Below are positions 1-8,126 of a stretch of DNA of 64,000 nt, in pieces (positions within the stretch are counted from its first letter, which is position 1; each line of letters begins with the position of its first letter). A program made the translations under genes and the position numbers. The notes under the pieces are model-generated. The model ran no database searches, was not told the DNA's origin, and worked only from the letters and a program-made list of their open reading frames with translations. Source of the stretch: an uncultured SAR324 cluster bacterium (lineage in GTDB: Bacteria > SAR324 > NAC60-12); contig CAJJCY010000002.1 in assembly GCA_905182865.1 (NCBI GenBank), forward strand, positions 686,001-750,000, read 5' to 3'.

Positions 1-16
1 TAACGATTGATCTTGG

Positions 17-1771
17 ATGAATATATTTGAACAAACGATCTGTGATTGGACTGCAAAGGTTCTAAACAACATTGATGATTCAAGAACTTGGGATACATCA
101 TCATTCAACGAATTAGTTGAGAAACCACCCAATCCTGATATGGGAGATTATGCACTCCCTTGCTTTAGCTTTGCTAAAAGTTTGCGACGCCCCCCCTTTC
201 AAATTGCTGTGGAACTGGCAGAGAAGCTTCAATCGTATATCTCACCGGAAACCCCTTTAATTTCAATCCAGGCAAAAGACTCTTATCTGAATTATACTGT
301 TTCTACTGCTGTAATGGCTGAAGTAGTCTTACCGGATATTTTCTGTGGAAAATATTTTACAGAGCCCTCCAACATTTCCCGTGAACGGGTGATGATTGAA
401 TTTTCTCAACCAAATACACACAAAGGTTTTCATGTTGGACATATGCGTAATGTGGCGCTTGGAGATAGTTTGTGCCGTATCTTTTGTTACAACGGCTATG
501 ATGTAGTCGGAGCAAACTACATTGGTGACGTTGGAGCACATATAGCAAAATGTTTGTGGTTTTATAGTAATTATAACACTGAAACTCCTCCAGAAAAATT
601 TCGTGGAGAGTGGTTAGGTGAACTTTACACGCAAGCTGTAAAAAAACTGGATGAAGCAGAAGGTCAAGAGAAAATTAAGTTTCAGAAAGAAATCAGTCAA
701 ATTCAGCAAAAACTGGAAGCAAAAGACGAGCAATTCATTCAAGAATGGGAAAAAACGCGTGAATGGTCTTTGTTGGATTTTCAAGAAATATATGAGTGGC
801 TGGATGTAAGTTTTGACCATATTTTCTATGAGTCCGAGGTTGATGAAGAAGGCAGGCAAATTGTAATTGAAGGAGAAAAAAAGGGGGTATTTCAGTATTC
901 AGAAGGTGCAATTGGGATTGATCTTGAGGAGGAAGAACTTGGTTTTTTTATGCTCCTGAAATCAGATGGGAACACCCTCTATTCCACAAAAGACCTTGCA
1001 CTTGCACAACACAAATTTAACCAGTTTGGAGTGAAGCGCTCAATTTATGTGGTTGGGGCTGAACAGACGTTGCATTTTAAACAAGTTTTTGCCACCCTCA
1101 AAAGAATGGGCTATGAGCAAGTCGACAACTGTTTCCATTTGCCGTATGCACTTGTGATGCTTCCAGAAGGTAAAATGAGTTCTCGTGCAGGAAATGTGAT
1201 TTTGTTTACGCAGTTGCGCAAAGAAATCATTGAAAGTATCCAATCCAATCATCTGGGAGAACATCAGCAGGAATGGAGTAAGAAAGAACTTGAGGAAACG
1301 GCTCAAAAAATTGCAGTGGCGGCCATTAAATACGGTATGCTAAATCAAGACTCAAATAAGCAGATTGTGTTTTCAATAGACGACTGGCTGGTTTCTGAAG
1401 GAGATACCGGCACCTATCTGGTTTATGCCTACGTGCGAATAAGGAGTATTTGTCGGCAAATTTCGCGTGAAGTGGTCGCAGATGTGGACTTTTCACTATT
1501 AGCACATCCCAATGAAAAAAAGCTTTTACGACAGATGCTGGATTTCAATCGCACTGTATTTAAATCCGGTGAGCAATACCGTCCTTCCTTACTTGCCCGG
1601 ATGCTTTATGAGTTTTCCAAAGATTTCAGCCGTGCCTACAACACATGTTCAGTAAAGCATGCTGAAACTGAAATGCTGCAAGCTGCCAGATTACTATTAT
1701 TTCACTGTGTTGCTGAAACTCTCCTGCAGGGTCTTCACCTAATTGGAATCTCACCACCAGAACGGATGTGA
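17..1771 (+). CDS. argS: Arginyl-tRNA synthetase
   Basis: Charges tRNA-Arg with arginine in the cytoplasm. The 584-residue length is normal for a class I ArgRS. Visible are an N-terminal additional domain (about 1-110), the HIGH-type signature HVGHMRN near residue 139, the KMSKS-equivalent KMSSRAG near 386, and a C-terminal DALR anticodon-binding region including YVRIRSI and the conserved end part LARMLYEFSKDFSRAYN. The ATG at 17 gives the full N-terminal domain. The stop codon overlaps a GTG that opens the next reading frame (GTGA), so the downstream gene may be co-transcribed. Family assignment is near certain. Confidence 0.97.
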   Translation: MNIFEQTICDWTAKVLNNIDDSRTWDTSSFNELVEKPPNPDMGDYALPCFSFAKSLRRPPFQIAVELAEKLQSYISPETPLISIQAKDSYLNYTVSTAVMAEVVLPDIFCGKYFTEPSNISRERVMIEFSQPNTHKGFHVGHMRNVALGDSLCRIFCYNGYDVVGANYIGDVGAHIAKCLWFYSNYNTETPPEKFRGEWLGELYTQAVKKLDEAEGQEKIKFQKEISQIQQKLEAKDEQFIQEWEKTREWSLLDFQEIYEWLDVSFDHIFYESEVDEEGRQIVIEGEKKGVFQYSEGAIGIDLEEEELGFFMLLKSDGNTLYSTKDLALAQHKFNQFGVKRSIYVVGAEQTLHFKQVFATLKRMGYEQVDNCFHLPYALVMLPEGKMSSRAGNVILFTQLRKEIIESIQSNHLGEHQQEWSKKELEETAQKIAVAAIKYGMLNQDSNKQIVFSIDDWLVSEGDTGTYLVYAYVRIRSICRQISREVVADVDFSLLAHPNEKKLLRQMLDFNRTVFKSGEQYRPSLLARMLYEFSKDFSRAYNTCSVKHAETEMLQAARLLLFHCVAETLLQGLHLIGISPPERM

Positions 1772-1884
1772 CAAGATTGGAAAATATTTTTGGATTAAAG
1801 ACTTTAGAATTCCATGACCATTCAAGAAAACTATTTTTTGTGTCTTTTATGGTACTGGAACAAAATTTTACAATAAGATCATTT

Positions 1885-2292
1885 ATGTTTAAATGGTTGT
1901 TTATTTTACTAATTTCAATCATCCTCTCTACAGAATTATTTGCAGACTATTTTAAATGGGAAATTCTGGTTTCCGAAAATGGTTACGGAACTGAGAGCCA
2001 CACTATCCCTGTTGATTCAGAAGGAAAAATCAAATCTGCAGCAAATTTGGCTGAATGCAGGATGGTAAATTTTTGGACACGAATAGAATCTGAGTTGCTG
2101 CTGGAAGGAAAAACTTTAGTCTGTGTTTTTGAAGATAAAAGGCAATCCGTCAGCGTTGTTTGCAGAGATAATAACCTTAACCGCAAATACAACAGGGTCA
2201 AAGAAATTTATCCAGTTGCAAAAGATGGATTTCGGATCAATCCGGAATTAGGCGCAGGGTCACCCTATTTTGAACTCAGCTGCTATTTTTGA
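1885..2292 (+). CDS. Small exported protein of unknown function
   Basis: The frame is open from a GTG at 1768 that overlaps the argS stop. The ATG at 1885 is preferred because it puts a classic signal peptide (FKWLFILLISIILSTELFA) exactly at the N-terminus. The mature part is about 113 residues with four cysteines, including LAECRMV, LVCVFE, VVCRDN and the end ELSCYF, which suggests disulfide bonds in the periplasm. It stops 11 bp before the end of the convergent nucleosidase gene. I recognise no family. Confidence 0.6.
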   Translation: MFKWLFILLISIILSTELFADYFKWEILVSENGYGTESHTIPVDSEGKIKSAANLAECRMVNFWTRIESELLLEGKTLVCVFEDKRQSVSVVCRDNNLNRKYNRVKEIYPVAKDGFRINPELGAGSPYFELSCYF

Positions 2293-2302
2293 AGATCTGC
2301 AA

Positions 2303-3001
2303 TTAGAGCAAAGCATTCAAAATGGACTGCACAGTTTCGAATGAATTCTTTGCGGCTTTTTTCAATGATGTAGAGGAAAGATTGTGTCCATTTGCTCCAG
2401 CTAAATCACTGAGACAACGTACCACGATTGCAGGTATTCCAAATTGTTCTGCAACCTGAGCAATTGCTCCTCCTTCCATTTCAACTGCCTGTGCACCAAA
2501 TTTTTCATACAACTCTTTCCTGGTTTCTTGACACTGAAGAAAAACATCTCCAGTCAGGATAGTACCCATCCGGACATCTGGAAGTGCGGTATTGATTATT
2601 TCTTTTATCTGTGGATCTATAACAAATTCTGCTTTATTTTTTTGTAGCCCCATCGGTATTTCCCCAGCACGGTAAACTTGGATATTTCCGTCTTTCAGTG
2701 CACCGTAATCATACTGAATCAAAAACTCACCAATCAAAACTTCTCCAATTTTCATATCCGGATCAATCCCTCCCGCGATTCCGGAAAAAATAAGAGTTTC
2801 ACACTTAAATTGCTGAATTAGAATCGTGGAAACCATCGCTGAATTGACTTTACCTATCCCACATTCAACTATAATCAACTCATGGAAAGGATGTTTGCTT
2901 TTGAAAAAAGTTCTACCACCAACCCGCTGTCCAGAATTTGGAAGCAATTCAAAAAAATGTATTTCTTTGGGGATGGCACAAAGGATTCCAATTTTCATCA
3001 A
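2303..3001 (-). CDS. mtnN: 5'-methylthioadenosine/S-adenosylhomocysteine nucleosidase
   Basis: Cleaves MTA, SAH and related by-products of SAM metabolism to adenine plus a thio-sugar. The 232 residues cover the PNP/UDP phosphorylase fold. An early acidic residue sits in CAIPKE (about 8-13), the FSGIAGGI strand-turn follows, then the substrate-binding VEMEGGAIAQVA and the catalytic-Asp motif RCLSDLAG. It is the last gene of the minus-strand block that starts with the TPR gene at 9907. Family assignment is firm; which substrate dominates cannot be told. Confidence 0.92.
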   Translation of the reverse strand: MMKIGILCAIPKEIHFFELLPNSGQRVGGRTFFKSKHPFHELIIVECGIGKVNSAMVSTILIQQFKCETLIFSGIAGGIDPDMKIGEVLIGEFLIQYDYGALKDGNIQVYRAGEIPMGLQKNKAEFVIDPQIKEIINTALPDVRMGTILTGDVFLQCQETRKELYEKFGAQAVEMEGGAIAQVAEQFGIPAIVVRCLSDLAGANGHNLSSTSLKKAAKNSFETVQSILNALL

Positions 3002-3019
3002 AGACGCAAATATAATTTA

Positions 3020-3214
3020 CTAAAAATATTTTTTACAAATGGCCGGGAATTCTCTTTTTTTGCACCACTCGTAAAACTTTCCGCTTCCTAGTGCACAGGA
3101 CGTGGTACCAAAGAATAATAAAAGGATTATGATCCACAAACCTTCACTATGTCTGACTTTTAAAATTAGAGCATTGAAAAATTTGCAACATTTTAATTTT
3201 AGAACCATTTTCAC
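3020..3214 (-). CDS. Small membrane-anchored protein, unknown
   Basis: A 64-residue frame whose ATG overlaps the stop of the MurG-like gene (ATGA), and which ends 18 bp before mtnN. It contains a basic N-terminus, one hydrophobic segment (LWIIILLLFFG, about 27-37) followed by TTSC, which loosely resembles a lipobox, then a short Cys/Lys-rich tail. Position and coupling argue that it is expressed. Size and lack of a known family keep confidence moderate. Confidence 0.45.
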   Translation of the reverse strand: MKMVLKLKCCKFFNALILKVRHSEGLWIIILLLFFGTTSCALGSGKFYEWCKKREFPAICKKYF

Positions 3215-4308
3215 CTTTCATCAGTTATCTCAAAAACCAACTGTGCAAAATCATTTGTACCACCATCCTGCAGAATTTCATGAAGCCTTTTTCCCATTTC
3301 TCCCGGAACACGTTTTTCCAAAAAACTATTCCACCACTCTAGGCCAGTGGAAGCTAAATCTACCTGGGAAACTATTTCTGCAGCCTTGTATTTTTTGATA
3401 ATCAAAGCATTATCTTCCTGATGTGTTCCTGGAAGTGGAATGAGAACAGTATCTTTTTGTAAAACAGCAAGCTCACCGAGAATTCCCATTCCTGCGCGTG
3501 TCAACACTATTTCACTCCTGGAAAGCAAGTCCCCCATGCCCTCATGGATAGTTTCTATCGGGTGGTAATCCGGATGAGAAAAAGTGGAAGATTCTTGTTC
3601 CAAAGAATTATTCCATTTTGTTCCAGTGAGGTGTACAACTTGAAAATCAACAAGCCAATGTTTTATCAAGGGAAAGATGGCTTCATTCAAACCAACTGCT
3701 CCCTGACCACCTCCTGTGATAAGTATAAGCGGGCGTTCCGGATGTAGTCCAAAACGTTCATTTGCACTTTTTACACTGGCAGAGTATATTTCCTGACGTA
3801 CAACCGGGCCTATTTTTCGTTTCAAAGATATGGAAGGAAACTGATTGGCAGTAATATCAAAATAGAATACAAGCGCACTGCTAACTGGAGCCATCAAGCG
3901 GTTAGCCAGTCCGGAGCGCAAATCCATTTGCATAATCACGTGAGGGATCCTTAAAAGCCAGGCGGCATAAGCTACAGGTACACTAACAAAACTTCCTGCA
4001 GAAACAATAACCTGTGGGCGGAAACGGAGCAAATAAATCAAACCTGTTATTCCACCTCCGAGGATATACAAAGGATCGATAAAATTTCTCCAGTTCCAAT
4101 AACGCCTGAATTTGCCAGAAGGAATTATGGAAAACGGTATCTCAGCTTGCTCTACCATTTTTCTTTCCGGACCTAATTTACTGCCTAAGAAAAGAAATTC
4201 GGAGTTCTTTTTTAGTTTTCGAATTTCCTGTGCCAAAGCCAGCAGTGGTATGGTAGGACCACCAGAACCTCCCCCTGTGAATAAAACTCGAACAGTTTTA
4301 TCACTCAT
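3211..4308 (-). CDS. murG: MurG-like UDP-N-acetylglucosamine glycosyltransferase (divergent)
   Basis: Resembles MurG, which transfers GlcNAc to lipid I at the inner face of the cytoplasmic membrane in peptidoglycan synthesis. The 365 residues follow the GT28 layout: N-terminal glycine loop GGGSGGP (about 12-18), a membrane-associating hydrophobic patch, GGGQGAVGLNEA (about 199), TRAGMGILGE (about 270) and HQEDNA. Two MurG hallmarks are altered: the loop ends in Pro instead of His, and the usual HEQN region reads IMQMDLRSGLANRL. It lies beside a GDPD gene rather than in a dcw cluster. It may be the true MurG of this lineage or a paralogue acting on another lipid-linked sugar. Confidence 0.75.
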   Translation of the reverse strand: MSDKTVRVLFTGGGSGGPTIPLLALAQEIRKLKKNSEFLFLGSKLGPERKMVEQAEIPFSIIPSGKFRRYWNWRNFIDPLYILGGGITGLIYLLRFRPQVIVSAGSFVSVPVAYAAWLLRIPHVIMQMDLRSGLANRLMAPVSSALVFYFDITANQFPSISLKRKIGPVVRQEIYSASVKSANERFGLHPERPLILITGGGQGAVGLNEAIFPLIKHWLVDFQVVHLTGTKWNNSLEQESSTFSHPDYHPIETIHEGMGDLLSRSEIVLTRAGMGILGELAVLQKDTVLIPLPGTHQEDNALIIKKYKAAEIVSQVDLASTGLEWWNSFLEKRVPGEMGKRLHEILQDGGTNDFAQLVFEITDER

Positions 4309-4328
4309 AGCTTGCGTCTCTTTTACTG

Positions 4329-5168
4329 TTAGTTGACACTTCCTTCCACAACGATTGTTTGAGCCTTCTTCAATTCTGCATGAAGAAGGCTGCTCAAACC
4401 TACTGCGTCATTGGAGAAGATCCATTCCACTCCACGGTTAATTTCTCTAAAAAGATTATTTTTAGACCTGGGATAACCAACTCCAACATTTTGTCCGCAG
4501 TCCAAATGTCGGTTTACTAATTTTCTGTGAAGTAACAGATAATGCCCACCCAGACCGGCATAGTTTTCATTTAACGAGATATCACTTAATATTTTTTCAT
4601 TAAAAACCGCAACCAAAATTTTTGCTGAGTTTTCGGTAAAAGTCACTAATTTCAACATTTCTGGAATCAGGCAGAGCAAATGAAAATCTTTTTGAGGTTT
4701 TAACTGAGAAAATAGTTCTTTCAGTATCCTGTTCTGTTTTTCCGGTTGAGGATAAAATTCTTCTTTGGCCTCCACCATTAAATGCAATTTACCCCCGTAG
4801 CGCTGAAGTACTTCTTCCAGTGTTGGAATATGAGGGCAGATTCGATTTAGATCTTCCAGTTTTGTTTCTGAAATCCTTGTATTAGAACCATACAATCTCA
4901 TTAAATCCGGATCATGGGAAACAACTGGATACAAGTCTTTTGTCCAGCGAAAATCAAATTCAATACCCCAAATCCCATCCGTTTCTAGCGCATGATCAAA
5001 TGCAGTCAAAGTGTTTTCAAAAATTTCTTGGTTGTCATGCTGCCCGCGGTGGGAAATAATTTTACATTCCACTAATTTTTCCAGAGTAGGAGTCTGTTGG
5101 GGTATTAAAGCAAAGACCAAGTCACAAACCTGCATCAAGCGGGTTTCCATCCAGATTGGAAGTTCCAT
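4329..5168 (-). CDS. Glycerophosphodiester phosphodiesterase family protein
   Basis: Predicted to hydrolyse glycerophosphodiesters, or a related lipid head group, with a metal-dependent TIM barrel. The core signatures are HRGQHDN...ENT (His, Arg and Glu of the active site), then WGIEFDFRWTKD and VSHDPDLMRLYG (the second catalytic His and metal ligands), with VEAKEE later. The 279 residues fit a cytoplasmic UgpQ-type enzyme; there is no signal peptide. It sits 20 bp upstream of the MurG-like gene, so the two are likely co-transcribed. The first ~35 residues before the barrel are unusual, so a later start is possible. Confidence 0.85.
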   Translation of the reverse strand: MELPIWMETRLMQVCDLVFALIPQQTPTLEKLVECKIISHRGQHDNQEIFENTLTAFDHALETDGIWGIEFDFRWTKDLYPVVSHDPDLMRLYGSNTRISETKLEDLNRICPHIPTLEEVLQRYGGKLHLMVEAKEEFYPQPEKQNRILKELFSQLKPQKDFHLLCLIPEMLKLVTFTENSAKILVAVFNEKILSDISLNENYAGLGGHYLLLHRKLVNRHLDCGQNVGVGYPRSKNNLFREINRGVEWIFSNDAVGLSSLLHAELKKAQTIVVEGSVN

Positions 5169-5230
5169 AATAAATTAGAGTGCTATTCTTTTATTTTTTT
5201 GTAACACATACATCTAAGATTTCTATACCA

Positions 5231-7462
5231 CTAAATACTATCGGGAAATTCTTCCCAGATTTTCTTTACAAATTTTAATGGTCTCAATTTCACAACTATT
5301 TTATGAAAAACTGGCCAGGAAATCGATTCAAGTTTTATACGAATATCTGCCTCTTTATTTTTCTTAGCGGAGGTTTCGGAATTAATTATTGCTACACCTG
5401 CATCCTTTATTATTTTCGTTATTTTAAAAAGAATCCCTTTTCCATCAATCACTTGGAAATGAATAATGTGAGAACGAGTTATTTTTTTTGAGATTTTCCA
5501 AGCCACATCAATTGGAATTTTGTTTTGCTGCAGACGTTTATTTTTACGAGTTAATTTGGAGCAGTTTGTGACGTGTATTTCAATTTCCTGGTCATTACAG
5601 ATAAAACCTCTGATTTTGTCTCCAGGAATTGGAAAACAGCAACTCGCCAATCGAATTAAAGGGTTTTTAACATCTTCGATCAAAAAAATATTTTTGTTGC
5701 CACCAAATATATTTTCCCAAAATTCTGTACCTAACATCTCTTTTAAACGTCCAGTCTGTTGATACTCAAGCAAATTATATTTTCTTAGAAACATTTTCAG
5801 GGGACGTTTTTGTAGACCTATTTCCTGAAAAAATTTGTTTGCCGATAATTTTTCTATTTTAAGTGCCTCTTTTATACCCTTAGATTTAATCCAATTATCG
5901 GCACCTTTCTCTACGCCAAATTTTCGCAATTCCCTCTCTAATAATGTTCGTCCATAATTTCTGGCACTGATTACTTTTTGTTGTTCTAAAGCATGTTTAA
6001 TTTGGGAACGACTCTTTGAAGTATTAACTTGTTCAAGCCATTCCTCTCTTGGTTGAACTCCAGGGTCTGTGAGAATTAGCAAGGTTTCTCCTGCAAATAA
6101 CTGACGTTCACGAGGGACCCTTTTTTTTGTTGTTCCTACTGAAGAAGGATTAACCAGAGCTCCAATACAATGGTTCCCAAGTTCTGAATGAATTCCATAA
6201 GCAAAATCAAGCACTGTAGCATTATTTGGAAAAACAAACATATCCCCTTTGGGACTATAGACCTGAATCTGATCAGACTGTACATAACTCATAACTTCCA
6301 GCATTCGAACATCTTTATCACCAGCCATTTGATCAAGTTGATTGAGGTATATCTTGTAATAGTCAGCTAGTTCATTTGGACTTCCTTGCCAATGAGCCAT
6401 GATTCCATGCTGATTCTTTTTCAACATTTCTTCAGAAACAATCTCAATACATGTTTGCTCTCCCTCAATCCTTAATTCTGTCTGGATTCCTTCATAACCA
6501 TTCCAGAGAGGGTTACTGATGTAATCTCTAATTTTCAAAGGAATTACATTAAAACTGGTATGGATCATTCCAAGTGCTTTAAAACAGTCCAAGCTGTTAT
6601 TAACAATGATCCTGAATCCTTCCAAAACATGGTCAATAGGACCTTTTTCCTGAATTCTGTGAGAAGGATGAACAAATAGAGGATTGATCGTTTTATATTC
6701 TAAATTATGTTTTTCAAGAGTTTCCTGCAAAGAAATCCTCATTCCATTTATAGTTGGAATTCGTGCTTTTTTCAGTTCATCAATATCTGTGAGTGTTTTA
6801 TTATATCTCTTTGGATACAACAACTTGAAACAGAGCTCGGTGTGTTCCTGGCAAATCTGAGTTAGTCCCAGTCGTTCGGCTATAGGTACATATACATTTA
6901 GAGTCTCAAGGCTGATTCTACGCTGTTTGTGGCGGGGCATGGATTCCATGTCTCTCATGTTATCGAGTCTGTCAAACAGCTTGATCAGCAAAGCACGAAC
7001 ATCCTGTGTCATGGCTTTCAACATACGCTGATAAGTTGCTTCCAAATAATCTACTTCTCCTTCTTTTGGACTTTCCAGAAATTTTATTTTAGTTAATCCT
7101 CTGACAATATCTGCATACCAGGCACCATATCGATTTTTGATGTCTTTGTGTGTAATTGTAGTATCTTCAATGATATCGTGAAGAATGGCTGCTACAACTG
7201 TTGGGGCATCCAGTCCTGCTAGACAGATATAGTTTGCCACACGAAGGGGGTGAATAATGACCGGTTGTCCGGATTTCCGTTTTTGATGTTCGTGGTGTTT
7301 CTGGATATCAGCAATGGCTTGTTCAAGCATTTCTGAATCTTTAACTGTACCGTATTCCAGAACATAGTTCCGAATTTGCTTGACTAACTTTGCAATCAAG
7401 GCTTTATCACTGGCAGAACTAGCTGTCTTTTTGGTGACAGGCATTATTGCTGTTTTGAGCAT
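5231..7462 (-). CDS. spoT: RelA/SpoT-family (p)ppGpp hydrolase, synthetase domain degenerate
   Basis: Long Rel/SpoT protein. Domains in order: HD hydrolase (HPLRV, then ILHDIIEDT, then FDRLDNMR), synthetase-like region, TGS (VYSPKGDMF, DFAYGIHSELGNHC, GALVNP), zinc-finger region (SCCFPIPGD, TNCSKL) and a C-terminal ACT domain. The hydrolase metal and catalytic motif HDxxED is intact. The synthetase part is eroded: the usual YQSLHT reads YEGIQT and the EIQIRT strand reads CIEIVS, so synthesis is doubtful. The start at 7462 lies 4 bp after the stop of the upstream gene; the longer frame to 7528 would overlap it. It probably acts as an alarmone hydrolase. Confidence 0.9.
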   Translation of the reverse strand: MLKTAIMPVTKKTASSASDKALIAKLVKQIRNYVLEYGTVKDSEMLEQAIADIQKHHEHQKRKSGQPVIIHPLRVANYICLAGLDAPTVVAAILHDIIEDTTITHKDIKNRYGAWYADIVRGLTKIKFLESPKEGEVDYLEATYQRMLKAMTQDVRALLIKLFDRLDNMRDMESMPRHKQRRISLETLNVYVPIAERLGLTQICQEHTELCFKLLYPKRYNKTLTDIDELKKARIPTINGMRISLQETLEKHNLEYKTINPLFVHPSHRIQEKGPIDHVLEGFRIIVNNSLDCFKALGMIHTSFNVIPLKIRDYISNPLWNGYEGIQTELRIEGEQTCIEIVSEEMLKKNQHGIMAHWQGSPNELADYYKIYLNQLDQMAGDKDVRMLEVMSYVQSDQIQVYSPKGDMFVFPNNATVLDFAYGIHSELGNHCIGALVNPSSVGTTKKRVPRERQLFAGETLLILTDPGVQPREEWLEQVNTSKSRSQIKHALEQQKVISARNYGRTLLERELRKFGVEKGADNWIKSKGIKEALKIEKLSANKFFQEIGLQKRPLKMFLRKYNLLEYQQTGRLKEMLGTEFWENIFGGNKNIFLIEDVKNPLIRLASCCFPIPGDKIRGFICNDQEIEIHVTNCSKLTRKNKRLQQNKIPIDVAWKISKKITRSHIIHFQVIDGKGILFKITKIIKDAGVAIINSETSAKKNKEADIRIKLESISWPVFHKIVVKLRPLKFVKKIWEEFPDSI

Positions 7463-7466
7463 ATTG

Positions 7467-8126
7467 TTATTGTGGTAGAAATTCTCGTGCTTGACCAACA
7501 CCACTGCAGTAACGCAAAGGGGTTTCAATTCGGATTGGCTTCCAACCTACTTCAAAGTTTAGAGCCCACAAAGATTTTCTTATTTCACGGAACATTTCAA
7601 AACTGTCTGGATCAACCCAGAAAAAAAAGTAGTTTTCTTCTGGAGGATATTTTTTCATTAATTTTTCCATCACCCCATTACTTTGAGAAAACTGATGCCA
7701 CCACTGTCCTGCTCTCGGAGAAGGAAGAAATTTAAGACAGTGTGCGTCTCCACTTCCGACTGTGAGTTCAATGGAAAATTGATCCAGATTGACGTGTTTT
7801 GGTAAAGGTTCACTACCAGAGAGATATTTTTTTAGCCTTTGATAAACTAAAGTACGATCTAGGTACAATAAACGGTCACTCCGCAGAAAAATTAAAAGGA
7901 TGTTTTTTTGTGATACATGAGACCAGGGAATTTTCAGTTTTTTAATATTTTCTGTGGATTGTGTTTTTGGAATTACCTGCTCATTCTTCCCCAATAGTGA
8001 AAACATTGCCATGAACACAGCTAATATAATGAGTATTCCTACATTGTTGGAAACAATATCAACCAATGAATCCAAGTTTAATAAATTATGGAAGTCGCCA
8101 TTTAATCCCCGTTTCCTGTGCATCAA
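7467..8126 (-). CDS. Membrane protein with ExbD/TolR-like N-terminus
   Basis: 219 residues. A short basic cytoplasmic start is followed by LDSLVDIVSNNVGILIIL and one membrane span (about 22-45), then a soluble domain of about 170 residues presumably in the periplasm. The DSLxDIxxNxVG pattern before the span resembles ExbD/TolR-type proteins that couple to proton channels. That relationship is inference, since no MotA/ExbB partner lies beside it. Its ATG overlaps the stop of the TPR gene (ATGA) and it is followed 4 bp later by spoT, so all three are one transcription unit. Confidence 0.6.
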   Translation of the reverse strand: MMHRKRGLNGDFHNLLNLDSLVDIVSNNVGILIILAVFMAMFSLLGKNEQVIPKTQSTENIKKLKIPWSHVSQKNILLIFLRSDRLLYLDRTLVYQRLKKYLSGSEPLPKHVNLDQFSIELTVGSGDAHCLKFLPSPRAGQWWHQFSQSNGVMEKLMKKYPPEENYFFFWVDPDSFEMFREIRKSLWALNFEVGWKPIRIETPLRYCSGVGQAREFLPQ

